32,113 nucleotides of DNA from the NCBI RefSeq assembly GCF_001667015.1, contig NZ_LZIS01000194.1:1-32113 (forward strand), in the 5' to 3' direction. The position numbers and the translations under genes were made by a program. Below, piece after piece: positions 6,581 to 14,549 of this stretch. The first letter of the stretch is position 1. Each line of letters opens with the position of its first letter. Under the pieces are notes generated by a model that did not search any database, had not been told where the DNA came from, and saw only the letters and a program-made list of their open reading frames with translations. The stretch comes from Mycobacterium sp. E3198 (GTDB lineage Bacteria; Actinomycetota; Actinomycetes; Mycobacteriales; Mycobacteriaceae).

Positions 6581-9052
6581 CTAGCGTTCAGCCATGCGTA
6601 TGACCGTCCTGCCCGTTACCGGATCCATTATCTTACTTACCACATAAAATCGAGTGCCAGCGGGAAACAGTATCTCTTGCTCCGCGGGGAATGTCGAAAA
6701 GGACGAAATATCTCGCCCCGTGCTGGACAGAATCCTAAATTCTACGTTCCCAGCGAACGTTGGCGACCGCGCCACAGCAGTATTCACCGTGGTGCTCATA
6801 AAACCTTTTTCTATGATAAATTCGCCCGGGCGGTATTGGGCAAGAGCCTCCGGCGGCAGATTCGTACCACGGACTACCGGCCCCTCATAAGGGGGAAGCT
6901 TGTTGAGTGCGCTCTTTAACGCTTCAACGCGAGCATGCTGAGACGCGTCCAAAGCATCGCTCCTTAACGCGTCGTTTAGGTCTGAGTAGCCAAATCCAGT
7001 GTAGTGCGAGAGTGCCGATAGATCATCCGATGTCAGTCTGTCGCCAGGGTCTGGGTGTTCGCCCTCATCAGCAGGGCCATCACGGTTAGCCGGACCATCG
7101 CCGGGTCCGTGAGGCTTACCGTCGTGGGGTCCCCCGCCGTGATGACTGCTCGGATGGCCGCCGTCGCCATGCCCGTGCCAGCCGCCGCCGGGCGCGGGCA
7201 GTTCGGGCGGGTGACCCGCCGCGGGCAGCGAATGCGGCGCCGCGGAGGTGAAGGACGGCGCCGGTTGCGATACGTGCGCAGGCGTGGGCGCGGGTTCGAC
7301 GGGACCTCCGCTCGGCGCTAAAAGCTCGCGAACCGGCGAATGATCAACCAATTGCGGCACCGTCGACGGAACGCGTTCGGCCGTTGGCGCCGGAATGGCT
7401 GGCGGGTGAGCGGCCGCCGGTATCGGATCATGCGGACCACCCGCAGCCGGAGCGGCAGGCGGCTCGTACACCGCGCGCCCCGGCGGCACATCCGCGCCCA
7501 GCGGGCGCGGAACCGACTCGACGGGCGCGTCGAATGGCTTCGGCTCCGACACGCCCACCGGGCGGCCGCCGACGGGCGGCGGCTCGATCTTGGGCAGCTT
7601 CCCGGCAACGCCTTCCAGGTTCTTGGTCAGATCACCGCCCGCTCCGGCGATATCCGCCAGGGCACCGCGGGCACCGGCGAGCCCACCGGCCGCCTCGGCG
7701 CCTGCCCGCCCTGCCGCGCCGGCGGCTTCCGCGGCCTCGGCGCCTTCCAGCGCCGCCCCACCGGCTTCCGTCGCCGCGCCCGCTTCGCCGGCGCCGGGAA
7801 TGAAGAACATCGCAACGTCGAAGGCGTTCTCACCGAAGCCCAGACCCGGTCGCGCTGTGCTCCAATCATCAAGGTGCAGCAGGGCTTTGAGCTGCTGCCA
7901 GTTCGCGTCGACGAACTCCTGCGGGTTGAGGACGCCGTTGACCAGGCTCCCCTTCCACAAGCCTTTCGCCATGTCTGTCCAGGTTTCGGCCGCCCCGTGC
8001 GGATCGACGAGGAACCACCGCGGGTCGAGATCGCCGATGGACAGCGCCATCCCGACGGCGCCCTTCAGCGCGCCCTCGTTTGCGTTGGCGAAAACGTCGA
8101 AAACCGTTGCGACCTGGTTGCCGATCGCATCACCCAAGAACTGCTTGAGCTCGCCGCGCACATACTTTTCCAACTTGACGACCAAGCCGTCGACGACCCC
8201 TAAGCCCGCCTTGACGCCCTGCTCGGCGGCGCGGGCCTCCCGCCCCAAGTCGTGCAGCACGTCGTTGATGTCCCTGGCGATCTTCTTGATCTCATCGAGC
8301 GCGTCGCCCTTGATGATCAGCATCACGTCGTGCCCGAGGTCGGTCAGTGAACCGAGCCGGTTCAGCAGATCCCGAATGTGGTGCTGGGCGCCGTCCACCT
8401 CGTTGGCGAAGTCATCGAGCGCGCGGGCCACTCCCCCGGATGCCTCGCCGAGTTTCCCCATGCAGTCGCCGATTTGCGATAACGCGTCATCGATCTTTTC
8501 GCCTTCGGGGATCTGATGCGCGTCCAGTAACGCCTTGGCGGCGCTCAGCGCACTCCGCATCCCGCCCGCGGCACCGGCGAAGCCGCGCCAACGGGCCGCG
8601 GCCGCATGCAAACCGGCCACGTCGCCGTCGGGCCACACGTCGTCGACGAATGACTGCACCACCGCCCACAGCAGCGGCGGCGGCTGCCCCTTGCCCCACG
8701 TCCCCGGCGGTCCGGGCGCCGAGAGTTTGGCGGGCGCGGGTGGCGCCTGCAGCGCGCCGGCGCCGCCGCCCAGTGTGGAGGCCGCCTCGGCCTGCGAATA
8801 GTTGGCGGCACCCTGCTGTATCAGGGCCCCGCTTTGCCGGCACGCGTTGACGGCGGCGGCCGCCGCCTGCAGCACCTTCTCGCCCGCGTCCTGATACGCC
8901 AGGCCGAACACCGCGCCGGCCGCGTCCAGGCCGGTGTGGGCCGCAAAACCTGCCGTCAACACCGTCAGGTTCGCGGCCAGGCCATCGCCGGCGGCAATCA
9001 CGGCGCCGCCCACGGCGAACAGCGCCTGAGGATCAACGACCAACGGAACCAT
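6581..9052 (-). CDS. CpnT-like type VII secretion toxin with arginine-type ADP-ribosyltransferase tip
   Basis: The first ~90 residues (MVPLVVDPQALFAVGGAV, AGAVFGLAYQDAG) resemble the start of M. tuberculosis CpnT (Rv3903c), as do VWPDGDVAGLHAAAARWRG and LLHLDDWSTARPGLG farther on. In CpnT the N-terminal part forms an outer-membrane channel and the tip is the NAD glycohydrolase TNT. Here an Ala-rich helical region, a long Pro-rich linker and a Gly/His-rich stretch lead to a different tip of about 150 residues (from ~673 of 823). It has the R-S-E pattern of ADP-ribosyltransferases: Arg in PVVRGT (~728), STT (~753-755) and EQE (~791-793). An ExE motif usually means arginine is modified. The ATG at 9052 is preferred by likeness to CpnT; a GTG at 9094 would add 14 residues. 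Tip DNA is AT-richer than the body (29 of 60 G/C at 6601-6660, 42 of 60 at 8401-8460), suggesting a swapped tip. Export and target are inferred. Confidence 0.87.
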   Translation of the reverse strand: MVPLVVDPQALFAVGGAVIAAGDGLAANLTVLTAGFAAHTGLDAAGAVFGLAYQDAGEKVLQAAAAAVNACRQSGALIQQGAANYSQAEAASTLGGGAGALQAPPAPAKLSAPGPPGTWGKGQPPPLLWAVVQSFVDDVWPDGDVAGLHAAAARWRGFAGAAGGMRSALSAAKALLDAHQIPEGEKIDDALSQIGDCMGKLGEASGGVARALDDFANEVDGAQHHIRDLLNRLGSLTDLGHDVMLIIKGDALDEIKKIARDINDVLHDLGREARAAEQGVKAGLGVVDGLVVKLEKYVRGELKQFLGDAIGNQVATVFDVFANANEGALKGAVGMALSIGDLDPRWFLVDPHGAAETWTDMAKGLWKGSLVNGVLNPQEFVDANWQQLKALLHLDDWSTARPGLGFGENAFDVAMFFIPGAGEAGAATEAGGAALEGAEAAEAAGAAGRAGAEAAGGLAGARGALADIAGAGGDLTKNLEGVAGKLPKIEPPPVGGRPVGVSEPKPFDAPVESVPRPLGADVPPGRAVYEPPAAPAAGGPHDPIPAAAHPPAIPAPTAERVPSTVPQLVDHSPVRELLAPSGGPVEPAPTPAHVSQPAPSFTSAAPHSLPAAGHPPELPAPGGGWHGHGDGGHPSSHHGGGPHDGKPHGPGDGPANRDGPADEGEHPDPGDRLTSDDLSALSHYTGFGYSDLNDALRSDALDASQHARVEALKSALNKLPPYEGPVVRGTNLPPEALAQYRPGEFIIEKGFMSTTVNTAVARSPTFAGNVEFRILSSTGRDISSFSTFPAEQEILFPAGTRFYVVSKIMDPVTGRTVIRMAER

Positions 9053-9108
9053 CGGGCGAAATTCTGGTCCAGGTCGCCGCGCGTCGCTATTCACCTTCGG
9101 CTCGCGCT

Positions 9109-9117
9109 GAGCGTAAC
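9109..9117. repeat. Inverted copy of a motif in the adjacent tandem repeat
   Basis: GAGCGTAAC here is the exact reverse complement of GTTACGCTC at 9154-9162 and 9185-9193 inside the tandem repeat. The likeness continues imperfectly into the flanks. Pairing would make a stem with a loop of about 36 bases between the hydrolase stop and the toxin start. Confidence 0.45.
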
Positions 9118-9144
9118 GCCACTGCGAAAAATCGGGCCGAAATT

Positions 9145-9206
9145 CGCGGTGTGGTTACGCTCGCGAACCAAGAAGCGCGGTGTGGTTACGCTCGCGAACC
9201 AAGAAG
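9145..9206. repeat. Perfect 31-bp tandem duplication at the hydrolase stop codon
   Basis: Bases 9145-9175 and 9176-9206 are identical. The second copy holds the last codons and the TAA stop (9186-9188) of the minus-strand hydrolase; the first copy repeats them in the untranslated stretch before the toxin gene. Within each unit TGGTT and AACCA can form a short stem. It may be a recent slippage duplication, a hairpin terminator or part of an interspersed repeat. Confidence 0.8.
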
Positions 9207-11492
9207 GGGCTCACCACGCAGCGTGACGCGGTGCCGCCCGGCCGGCATGGCCACGGTCGCACCGGCCGGCTGGCCGTCAAGTCGCACGCCCACCCCGGCG
9301 GGCAGCCCGGCCAACGTGATCCGCGTGGCGGTATCGGTGGCCACCGTGATCGTCGACGACGGCAGCGCGGCCAGCCCGGCTCGCGCGACGTCCACCGTGA
9401 GGCTGGCGACCCCGGTCAGGCGCAGCGTCAGATACGGCAGCGGGGCGACGGGCCGTCCCACCTGCCAGTCCAGCTCGCTGTACAGGCCGGGCGACGGGTC
9501 AAGGTTCCAGACGACGCCGCGGTGGTGCCGAATCGTGTGCGTCGGGTCGGGCCGCGCGTACGACCGCGCGTCGACCTCGGCCACGGCCCCGCGCCGCGCC
9601 GTTACCGACGGATCGGCGGTCAGCTCCGAGAGCCACCACACCTGGTGCGGCCCGATGCCCAGATCGGCGCGCACCAATTGCGGATACCACGCGAACGTGA
9701 TGTGCCCCGGATCGGCTTGGCGCAGAGCCGTTCCCATGTGCGAGATCGGATCCTCGAACTTGTCCTGCAGCACCCAGGCGATGTGATCCTCGAGCGGATA
9801 GACGGTGAACCGGTGGCGGTAGCCCAGCCGGTCGAGCTCGAGCACCTGCTCGGCGGCCGAGGCGAACGGCACCAGCTCGTCGACCAACCCGTGGGCGATG
9901 ACGTACGGCAGCCAGCGGGCGTTCACCAGCAGCTTCCAGGTGTCACCCTCCCGGGCGCAGGGCGAATTCGGGTCGAGGTCGGCGGGGATGTCCACGTCGG
10001 GCAGCAGCCGCACCCCGCACGCCGGCGGCCCCGCCAGCACCACGGCCTGGGAGAAGACCTCCGGGTAGCTCAACCCCAGCTTGTAGGCCGCATACCCGCC
10101 CATCGAATAGCCGGCGATGACGGTGCGATTGGGATCGGTGCCCAACTGTTCGGCGACCCGGGCCCACACCTCCCACACGTCGAGTTCTCCGGTGTCGAAG
10201 TACCAGGTCGACGGGCCCCGGGCCAGCGGGGTGACCACCACCGAGCCGCGGGTCTCGCAGACCTCGTGCAGCAGGCGCGGGTCGATCGCGGCGAACTGGC
10301 TCTGGCCCAGCGACAGCGAGTGCAGCAACAGCGTCAGCGGCAGCGCGCGGCCCGGCGCGTAGCCGGACGGCAGGCAGATCGAATAGGGCTGGACGCGGCC
10401 GAGGAACTGCGGCTTGGTGCTCAGGATGTCGTAGGCGGCCAGCCCCCCTGCCACGCCCTGCCCGAGTTCGACCGAGGACACGTACCAGCGGGTCGACGGG
10501 CCGGTGATGACGGGCTCGGGTTCGGTGTCGCGCGCGGCGAGCCGGGCCCACGGCACCGTCGCCGCGAACGCGGACACGTCGCCGTGGGTCAGGGCCGCGG
10601 CCTGGGCGGCATCGGACCAGAAGTTCAGGTGAGGCGGCTCCTGCTCGTTGGTGCGGAACGCGACGTTGTAGACGTTGGGCTGCCCGGGCAGGGCCCCGTG
10701 CTCGGCGGGCACGTCGGCGAACCCGTCGCCGGCCGCGTTGGCCAGCCCGGCGGCCAGCCGGACCGTCCAGGTTCCGGTCGGGTCCACCAGCGAGCGCGGG
10801 ACCTGCGCCACAAACGACCGCGACTGCGTGTCGACGCTGTGTTCGACGGGCGTGGTGGCCCCGGTGGTCAGGTCGATCAACGTGGCGCCGCGCCCCGACA
10901 CCAGCAGGGCCATGTCGATGCCCTGCGAGCGCACGCCCGCGCCGGCCGGCCAGTCCGCGGCGGCGGTCCGGGCGGGGTCGGTGTCGAAGGTGAACAGCGC
11001 GATCGGCACCGAGGCGTCCACCAGCGTGTTCCAGTCGACGCGCCACCAGGTGTGGGTCTCGGTGAGCCCGATGGCGGCGCGGAAGATGTCGGCGCCGTTG
11101 CCGGCGGCGGGCCCGTCGGGGTAGACGTAGGTGCCGCGCGGGGGCGCCTGAATCTTGAGATCGCCGACGGGCAGGCCGGTCGCGCCGTGGTCGTCGTAGA
11201 GGAAATCGGTCCAGAACAGGGCGCCCCCGGCGAGGCGGCCGGTGCCGCAGGTGCGCGGAAACTCCTCGCCGAACGGCCAATTCGACGGCACCGGCAGCCG
11301 GGGTTCGGGGCGCCGCGCCGCCGGCGGCACGCCCTCGGGCATCCCGTCGACGACGACCAGCTCGGCGGGCGGCGCGGGCGCGGGAGCGACGGGGTGCAGG
11401 ACCGCGTCGGCGACGTGGCGCGCGATGCGCAGCGGCAGCAGCGTGAGGTCCAGGATCGACACGTGGCCCAACGTACGCGGCGGGACCGTCAT
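9186..11492 (-). CDS. Large alpha/beta-hydrolase with N-terminal beta-rich domain
   Basis: The 768-residue protein has an esterase domain in its middle-to-C-terminal half. The nucleophile elbow GYSMGG places Ser at ~463, HGLVDELVP suggests Asp ~538 and YPLEDHIAW gives His ~570, a complete triad. Before it lie about 330 residues rich in strands (DLKIQAPPRGTYVYP, WWRVDWNTL), perhaps a carbohydrate-binding module like those of glucodextranases; that is tentative. After it comes a beta-rich tail (about 640-768). No signal peptide or lipobox is seen. The ATG at 11492 lies five bases after the pepE stop, with AGCAGGG touching it, so it is probably co-transcribed with pepE; open frame farther upstream overlaps pepE and is not used. 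The last codons and stop lie in a 31-bp tandem repeat. The substrate is unknown. Confidence 0.82.
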   Translation of the reverse strand: MTVPPRTLGHVSILDLTLLPLRIARHVADAVLHPVAPAPAPPAELVVVDGMPEGVPPAARRPEPRLPVPSNWPFGEEFPRTCGTGRLAGGALFWTDFLYDDHGATGLPVGDLKIQAPPRGTYVYPDGPAAGNGADIFRAAIGLTETHTWWRVDWNTLVDASVPIALFTFDTDPARTAAADWPAGAGVRSQGIDMALLVSGRGATLIDLTTGATTPVEHSVDTQSRSFVAQVPRSLVDPTGTWTVRLAAGLANAAGDGFADVPAEHGALPGQPNVYNVAFRTNEQEPPHLNFWSDAAQAAALTHGDVSAFAATVPWARLAARDTEPEPVITGPSTRWYVSSVELGQGVAGGLAAYDILSTKPQFLGRVQPYSICLPSGYAPGRALPLTLLLHSLSLGQSQFAAIDPRLLHEVCETRGSVVVTPLARGPSTWYFDTGELDVWEVWARVAEQLGTDPNRTVIAGYSMGGYAAYKLGLSYPEVFSQAVVLAGPPACGVRLLPDVDIPADLDPNSPCAREGDTWKLLVNARWLPYVIAHGLVDELVPFASAAEQVLELDRLGYRHRFTVYPLEDHIAWVLQDKFEDPISHMGTALRQADPGHITFAWYPQLVRADLGIGPHQVWWLSELTADPSVTARRGAVAEVDARSYARPDPTHTIRHHRGVVWNLDPSPGLYSELDWQVGRPVAPLPYLTLRLTGVASLTVDVARAGLAALPSSTITVATDTATRITLAGLPAGVGVRLDGQPAGATVAMPAGRHRVTLRGEPLLGSRA

Positions 11493-11497
11493 CCCTG

Positions 11498-12625
11498 CTA
11501 GGACAGGGGCACCACGATCAGTTCGTGCGGCCGGTTGTTGACGGCCAGGGCGCCGTCCTCGGTGACGACGACGATGTCCTCGATCCGGGCGCCCCAGCGG
11601 CCGGGGAAATAGATGCCGGGCTCGATGGAGAACGCCATGCCCGCGGCCAGCGGCAGGTCGTTGCCGGCGACGATGTAGGGCTCCTCGTGCACCGACAGCC
11701 CGATGCCGTGCCCGGTGCGGTGCACGAAGAACTCCGCGAGCCCGGCCTCGGCCAGCACGTCGCGGGCGGCGGCGTCGACCCGCTCGGCGGTGACGCCGGG
11801 ACGGACGGCCTCCAGCGCCGCGCGCTGGGCGCGCTGCAGCACCGAATACTGTTGCGCCACTTCGGGTGTGGGCTCGCCGATGCTGTAGGTGCGGGTGGAG
11901 TCGGAGTGGTAGCCGGGCTCGTATGCGCCGCCGATGTCGACGACGACGATGTCGCCCGCCCGCAGTTCGCGATCCGAATACCCGTGATGCGGGTCGGCCG
12001 CGTGCGGCCCGGACCCGACGATGATGAATGCCACCTCCGAATGGCCTTCGGCGACAATGGCTTCGGCGATGTCGGCGGCGACGTCCGCCTCGGTGCGGCC
12101 CGGGCGCAGAAACTCCGGCACCCGCGCGTGCACCCGGTCGATGGCCGCGCCGGCCTTGCGCAGCGCGTCGATCTCGCATTCCTCCTTGGCCATCCGCAGC
12201 TTTCGCAGCACGTCGGTGGCCAGCACCGGCAGCACACCGAGCACCTCGGCCAGCGGCAGCAGGTGCAGGGCGGGCATGGAATCGGTGACGGCCGTCGCGG
12301 CGGGCCCGCCGCCCAGGGCGTCGCCCACCAGGCGGTAGGGGTCGTCGCCGTCGACCCAATCCCGCACGGCCAGACCCAGTTCCGCGACGGCCGATCCCTT
12401 GAGCGCGGCCAGCTCCAGCCGGGGCACCACGATCGTCGGGTCACCGGAGGCCGGTAGCACCAGCGCGGTGAGCCGCTCGAGCGTCTGCGCGCGGGAGCCG
12501 ACGAGGTAGCGCAGGTCGTAGCCCGGGGTGATCACCAGGCCGGCCAGGCCCGCGTCGGCGGTCGCCGCGGCCGCCGCGGCCAGCCGGCGCGCGTACGCGC
12601 CCGGGTCGAATCGGTGGGAATCCAT
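11498..12625 (-). CDS. pepE: Xaa-Pro dipeptidase/aminopeptidase PepE (M24 family)
   Basis: This is a cytosolic metallopeptidase of the pita-bread fold that cleaves Xaa-Pro bonds. All five metal ligands are visible: Asp230 (VVVDIGG), Asp242 (SDSTRT), His306 (TGHGIGL), Glu335 (SIEPGIYF) and Glu349 (ARIEDIV). The 375-residue length equals that of M. tuberculosis PepE (Rv2089c). The ATG at 12625 has no ribosome site but lies seven bases after a TAGCCT box, so the message may be leaderless. It diverges from the exonuclease gene with 51 bases between starts. The hydrolase gene follows five bases after its stop. Confidence 0.93.
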   Translation of the reverse strand: MDSHRFDPGAYARRLAAAAAATADAGLAGLVITPGYDLRYLVGSRAQTLERLTALVLPASGDPTIVVPRLELAALKGSAVAELGLAVRDWVDGDDPYRLVGDALGGGPAATAVTDSMPALHLLPLAEVLGVLPVLATDVLRKLRMAKEECEIDALRKAGAAIDRVHARVPEFLRPGRTEADVAADIAEAIVAEGHSEVAFIIVGSGPHAADPHHGYSDRELRAGDIVVVDIGGAYEPGYHSDSTRTYSIGEPTPEVAQQYSVLQRAQRAALEAVRPGVTAERVDAAARDVLAEAGLAEFFVHRTGHGIGLSVHEEPYIVAGNDLPLAAGMAFSIEPGIYFPGRWGARIEDIVVVTEDGALAVNNRPHELIVVPLS

Positions 12626-12632
12626 GGCAGCC

Positions 12633-12638
12633 AGGCTA
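12633..12638 (-). promoter_or_regulatory. -10 box for pepE
   Basis: TAGCCT (TANNNT form) on the minus strand ends seven bases before the pepE ATG, the spacing expected for a leaderless transcript. No clear -35 is seen. Confidence 0.4.
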
Positions 12639-12676
12639 ACCGCGCCGGCGGCCGGCGGCGTGAGAGCATAACCCGC

Positions 12677-13687
12677 ATGCCCTCCCCCAGCTCGATGCGT
12701 GGCGACCCGCTGCGCCCGGCTGCGCCGCGCTTGCGATCGCCACTAGTGCTGCTCGACGGCGCCAGCATGTGGTTCCGCTCGTATTTCGGGGTGCCATCGT
12801 CGATCACCGCCCCCGACGGCAGGCCGGTCAACGCCGTCCGCGGCTTCCTCGACGCGATGGCCGTCGTGATCACCCAGCAGCGGCCCGGCCGGCTGGCCGT
12901 GTGCCTGGACCTCGATTGGCGGCCGCAGTTCCGGGTGGACCTCATCCCGTCGTACAAGGCGCACCGGGTCGCCGAACCCGAGCCGGCCGGCGAGCCCGAC
13001 GTCGAGGAAGTGCCCGACGACCTGACGCCCCAGGTCGACATGATCATGGAGTTGCTGGATGCGTTCGGGATCCCGACGGCGGGAGCGGAGGGTTTCGAGG
13101 CCGACGACGTGCTGGGCACGCTGGCGGCGCGGGAGCGCACCGATCCGGTCGTGGTGGTCAGCGGCGACCGCGACCTGCTGCAGGTGGTGGCCGACGATCC
13201 CGTCCCCGTCCGGGTGCTCTACCTGGGCCGCGGGCTGACCAAGGCGACACTGTTCGGGCCGGCCGAGGTGGCCGAAACCTACGGCGTGCCGCGTGACCGC
13301 GCCGGCGCGGCCTACGCCGAGCTGGCGCTGCTGCGCGGCGACCCGTCCGACGGGCTGCCCGGGGTGCCCGGCGTCGGTGAGAAGACGGCCGCGACGCTGC
13401 TGGCCCAGCACGGTTCCCTGGACCGGATCCTGGCCGCCGCACAGGATCCAAAGTCGAAGATGGCCAAGGGATTACGGGGCAAATTGCTGGCCGCGACGGA
13501 CTACATCGAGGCGGCCGAACAAGTGGTGCGGGTAGCCACCGACGCGCCGATCACGCTGTCGACGCCCACCGACGCGCTGCCGCTGACGGCCGCCCACCCG
13601 AAACGCACCGCCGAACTGGCGACCGAGCTGGGCGTCGGCTCGCCCATCGCCCGACTGCAGAAGGCCCTCGACGCGCTGCCCGGCTGA
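12677..13687 (+). CDS. 5'-3' exonuclease, PIN/H3TH type (Rv2090)
   Basis: This stand-alone relative of the DNA polymerase I 5'-nuclease domain would remove RNA primers or flaps. Acidic metal-binding motifs are in place: LLDGAS near residue 27, [10 protein letters not shown] near 139-148, SGDRDLLQV near 162-170 and [18 protein letters not shown] near 221-238, the last being the helix-3-turn-helix DNA-binding loop. The protein has 336 residues from the ATG at 12677; another ATG lies at 12695. An in-frame ATG at 12614 would overlap the opposite pepE start and adds a basic stretch with no family likeness. The stop lies three bases from that of the opposing membrane-protein gene. Confidence 0.9.
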   Translation: MPSPSSMRGDPLRPAAPRLRSPLVLLDGASMWFRSYFGVPSSITAPDGRPVNAVRGFLDAMAVVITQQRPGRLAVCLDLDWRPQFRVDLIPSYKAHRVAEPEPAGEPDVEEVPDDLTPQVDMIMELLDAFGIPTAGAEGFEADDVLGTLAARERTDPVVVVSGDRDLLQVVADDPVPVRVLYLGRGLTKATLFGPAEVAETYGVPRDRAGAAYAELALLRGDPSDGLPGVPGVGEKTAATLLAQHGSLDRILAAAQDPKSKMAKGLRGKLLAATDYIEAAEQVVRVATDAPITLSTPTDALPLTAAHPKRTAELATELGVGSPIARLQKALDALPG

Positions 13688-13690
13688 CCG

Positions 13691-14485
13691 CTACTGCGGC
13701 CGGCCGACCTCGTAGGTGCCCTTGTTGTCCTGGAAGGTCACCGTGACGTGCTTCTTGGCGCCGTCGATGCTGACGTCGCAGTCGAAGGTGCCGCCCTTCT
13801 TGACGACGGGGTCCTGGCCGTGGTTGCAGGAGACGTCTTTGACGTTCTTGGCGCCGTAGCCGTTGGTCTCGTCGGAGAGGATCTGCTGGACACCGGCCTG
13901 GGCCTTGTTCACGTCCAGCTTGGTAGTGACGAAAAACCCGGGCTCCCAGAAGCCGAGCACGAGGACGACCGCGACCACCAACAGGGCGATCGCGCCGGCC
14001 ACGCCGCCGATCAGCGCCGTCGAACGCTTCTTCGCCGGCTGTTGCTGGTAGGGCGGGTACTGCTGCGGGTATTGACCGGGCTGGCCGTACTGGCCCGGCT
14101 GACCGTACTGACCGGGCTGGCCGTACTGACCGGGCTGGCCGTACTGGCCCGGCTGGGCGTACTGCCCGGGCTGACCGTACTGACCCGGCTGGGCGTACTG
14201 CCCGGGCTGGCCGTACTGGGGCGGCTGCGCCCCGTACTGCCCGGGTTGGCCGTAACCGGGGTACTGCTGCGGGTACGCCTGCTCGGTCGGCGGTTGGTAC
14301 TGCGGATACTCGGCGGGCGGCGTGGCCGGCGTGCCCGGCGTGTAGGCCGGAGCCTGCCATGTCGCGTCCTGGCCCGGCTGTTGCTGCCAGGGCGATCCGA
14401 CCTGCGTAGGCTCCGAGGACTGATCGCCGGTCTGACCGGGGGCTTGCCACTCGTGGCCCGGCTCCGATCCCTGCGGTCCGCTCAT
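13691..14485 (-). CDS. Membrane protein with Tyr-Gly-Gln-Pro repeats and DUF4333 domain (Rv2091c)
   Basis: The 264-residue protein has three parts. Residues 1-150 are Gln/Pro/Gly/Tyr-rich and disordered, with eight consecutive hexapeptides of the form Y-(G/A)-Q-P-G-Q at 91-138. One membrane helix spans about 157-179, preceded by AKKR, so the repeat tail should be cytoplasmic. The outer domain (about 182-264) is DUF4333-like, with two cysteines, VSC and FDC, likely to pair. The ATG at 14485 follows a GAGGAGA ribosome site. It lies downstream of helY on the same strand, 64 bases after its stop. The function is unknown; repeat tails of this kind appear in mycobacterial regulators and envelope proteins. 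Confidence 0.88.
   Translation of the reverse strand: MSGPQGSEPGHEWQAPGQTGDQSSEPTQVGSPWQQQPGQDATWQAPAYTPGTPATPPAEYPQYQPPTEQAYPQQYPGYGQPGQYGAQPPQYGQPGQYAQPGQYGQPGQYAQPGQYGQPGQYGQPGQYGQPGQYGQPGQYPQQYPPYQQQPAKKRSTALIGGVAGAIALLVVAVVLVLGFWEPGFFVTTKLDVNKAQAGVQQILSDETNGYGAKNVKDVSCNHGQDPVVKKGGTFDCDVSIDGAKKHVTVTFQDNKGTYEVGRPQ
14072..14215 (-). repeat. Eight 18-bp coding repeats (Y-G/A-Q-P-G-Q)
   Basis: Eight contiguous 18-base units code for hexapeptides YGQPGQ or YAQPGQ in the cytoplasmic tail of the DUF4333 protein. A ninth, separated unit lies just before them. Near-identical units in frame make copy-number change between strains likely. Confidence 0.85.
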
Positions 14486-14511
14486 CGTCTCTCCTCAGTT
14501 CCCTTGTGTAT

Positions 14512-14531
14512 CGCCCTGTTACGCCCTGTAA
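14512..14531. repeat. Tandem 10-mers before the DUF4333 gene
   Basis: CGCCCTGTTA (14512-14521) is followed at once by CGCCCTGTAA (14522-14531), in the 64-base gap between helY and the downstream gene. They may be a small operator or chance. Confidence 0.3.
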
Positions 14532-14549
14532 CGGTAGCTCGGGCCAAGC

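Noticed and set aside
11493..12359. Upstream extension of the hydrolase frame through pepE, which would make a protein above 1000 residues
   Set aside because: The extension overlaps pepE entirely, is Arg/Gly-rich and lacks domains; the ATG at 11492 directly after the pepE stop is the sensible start.
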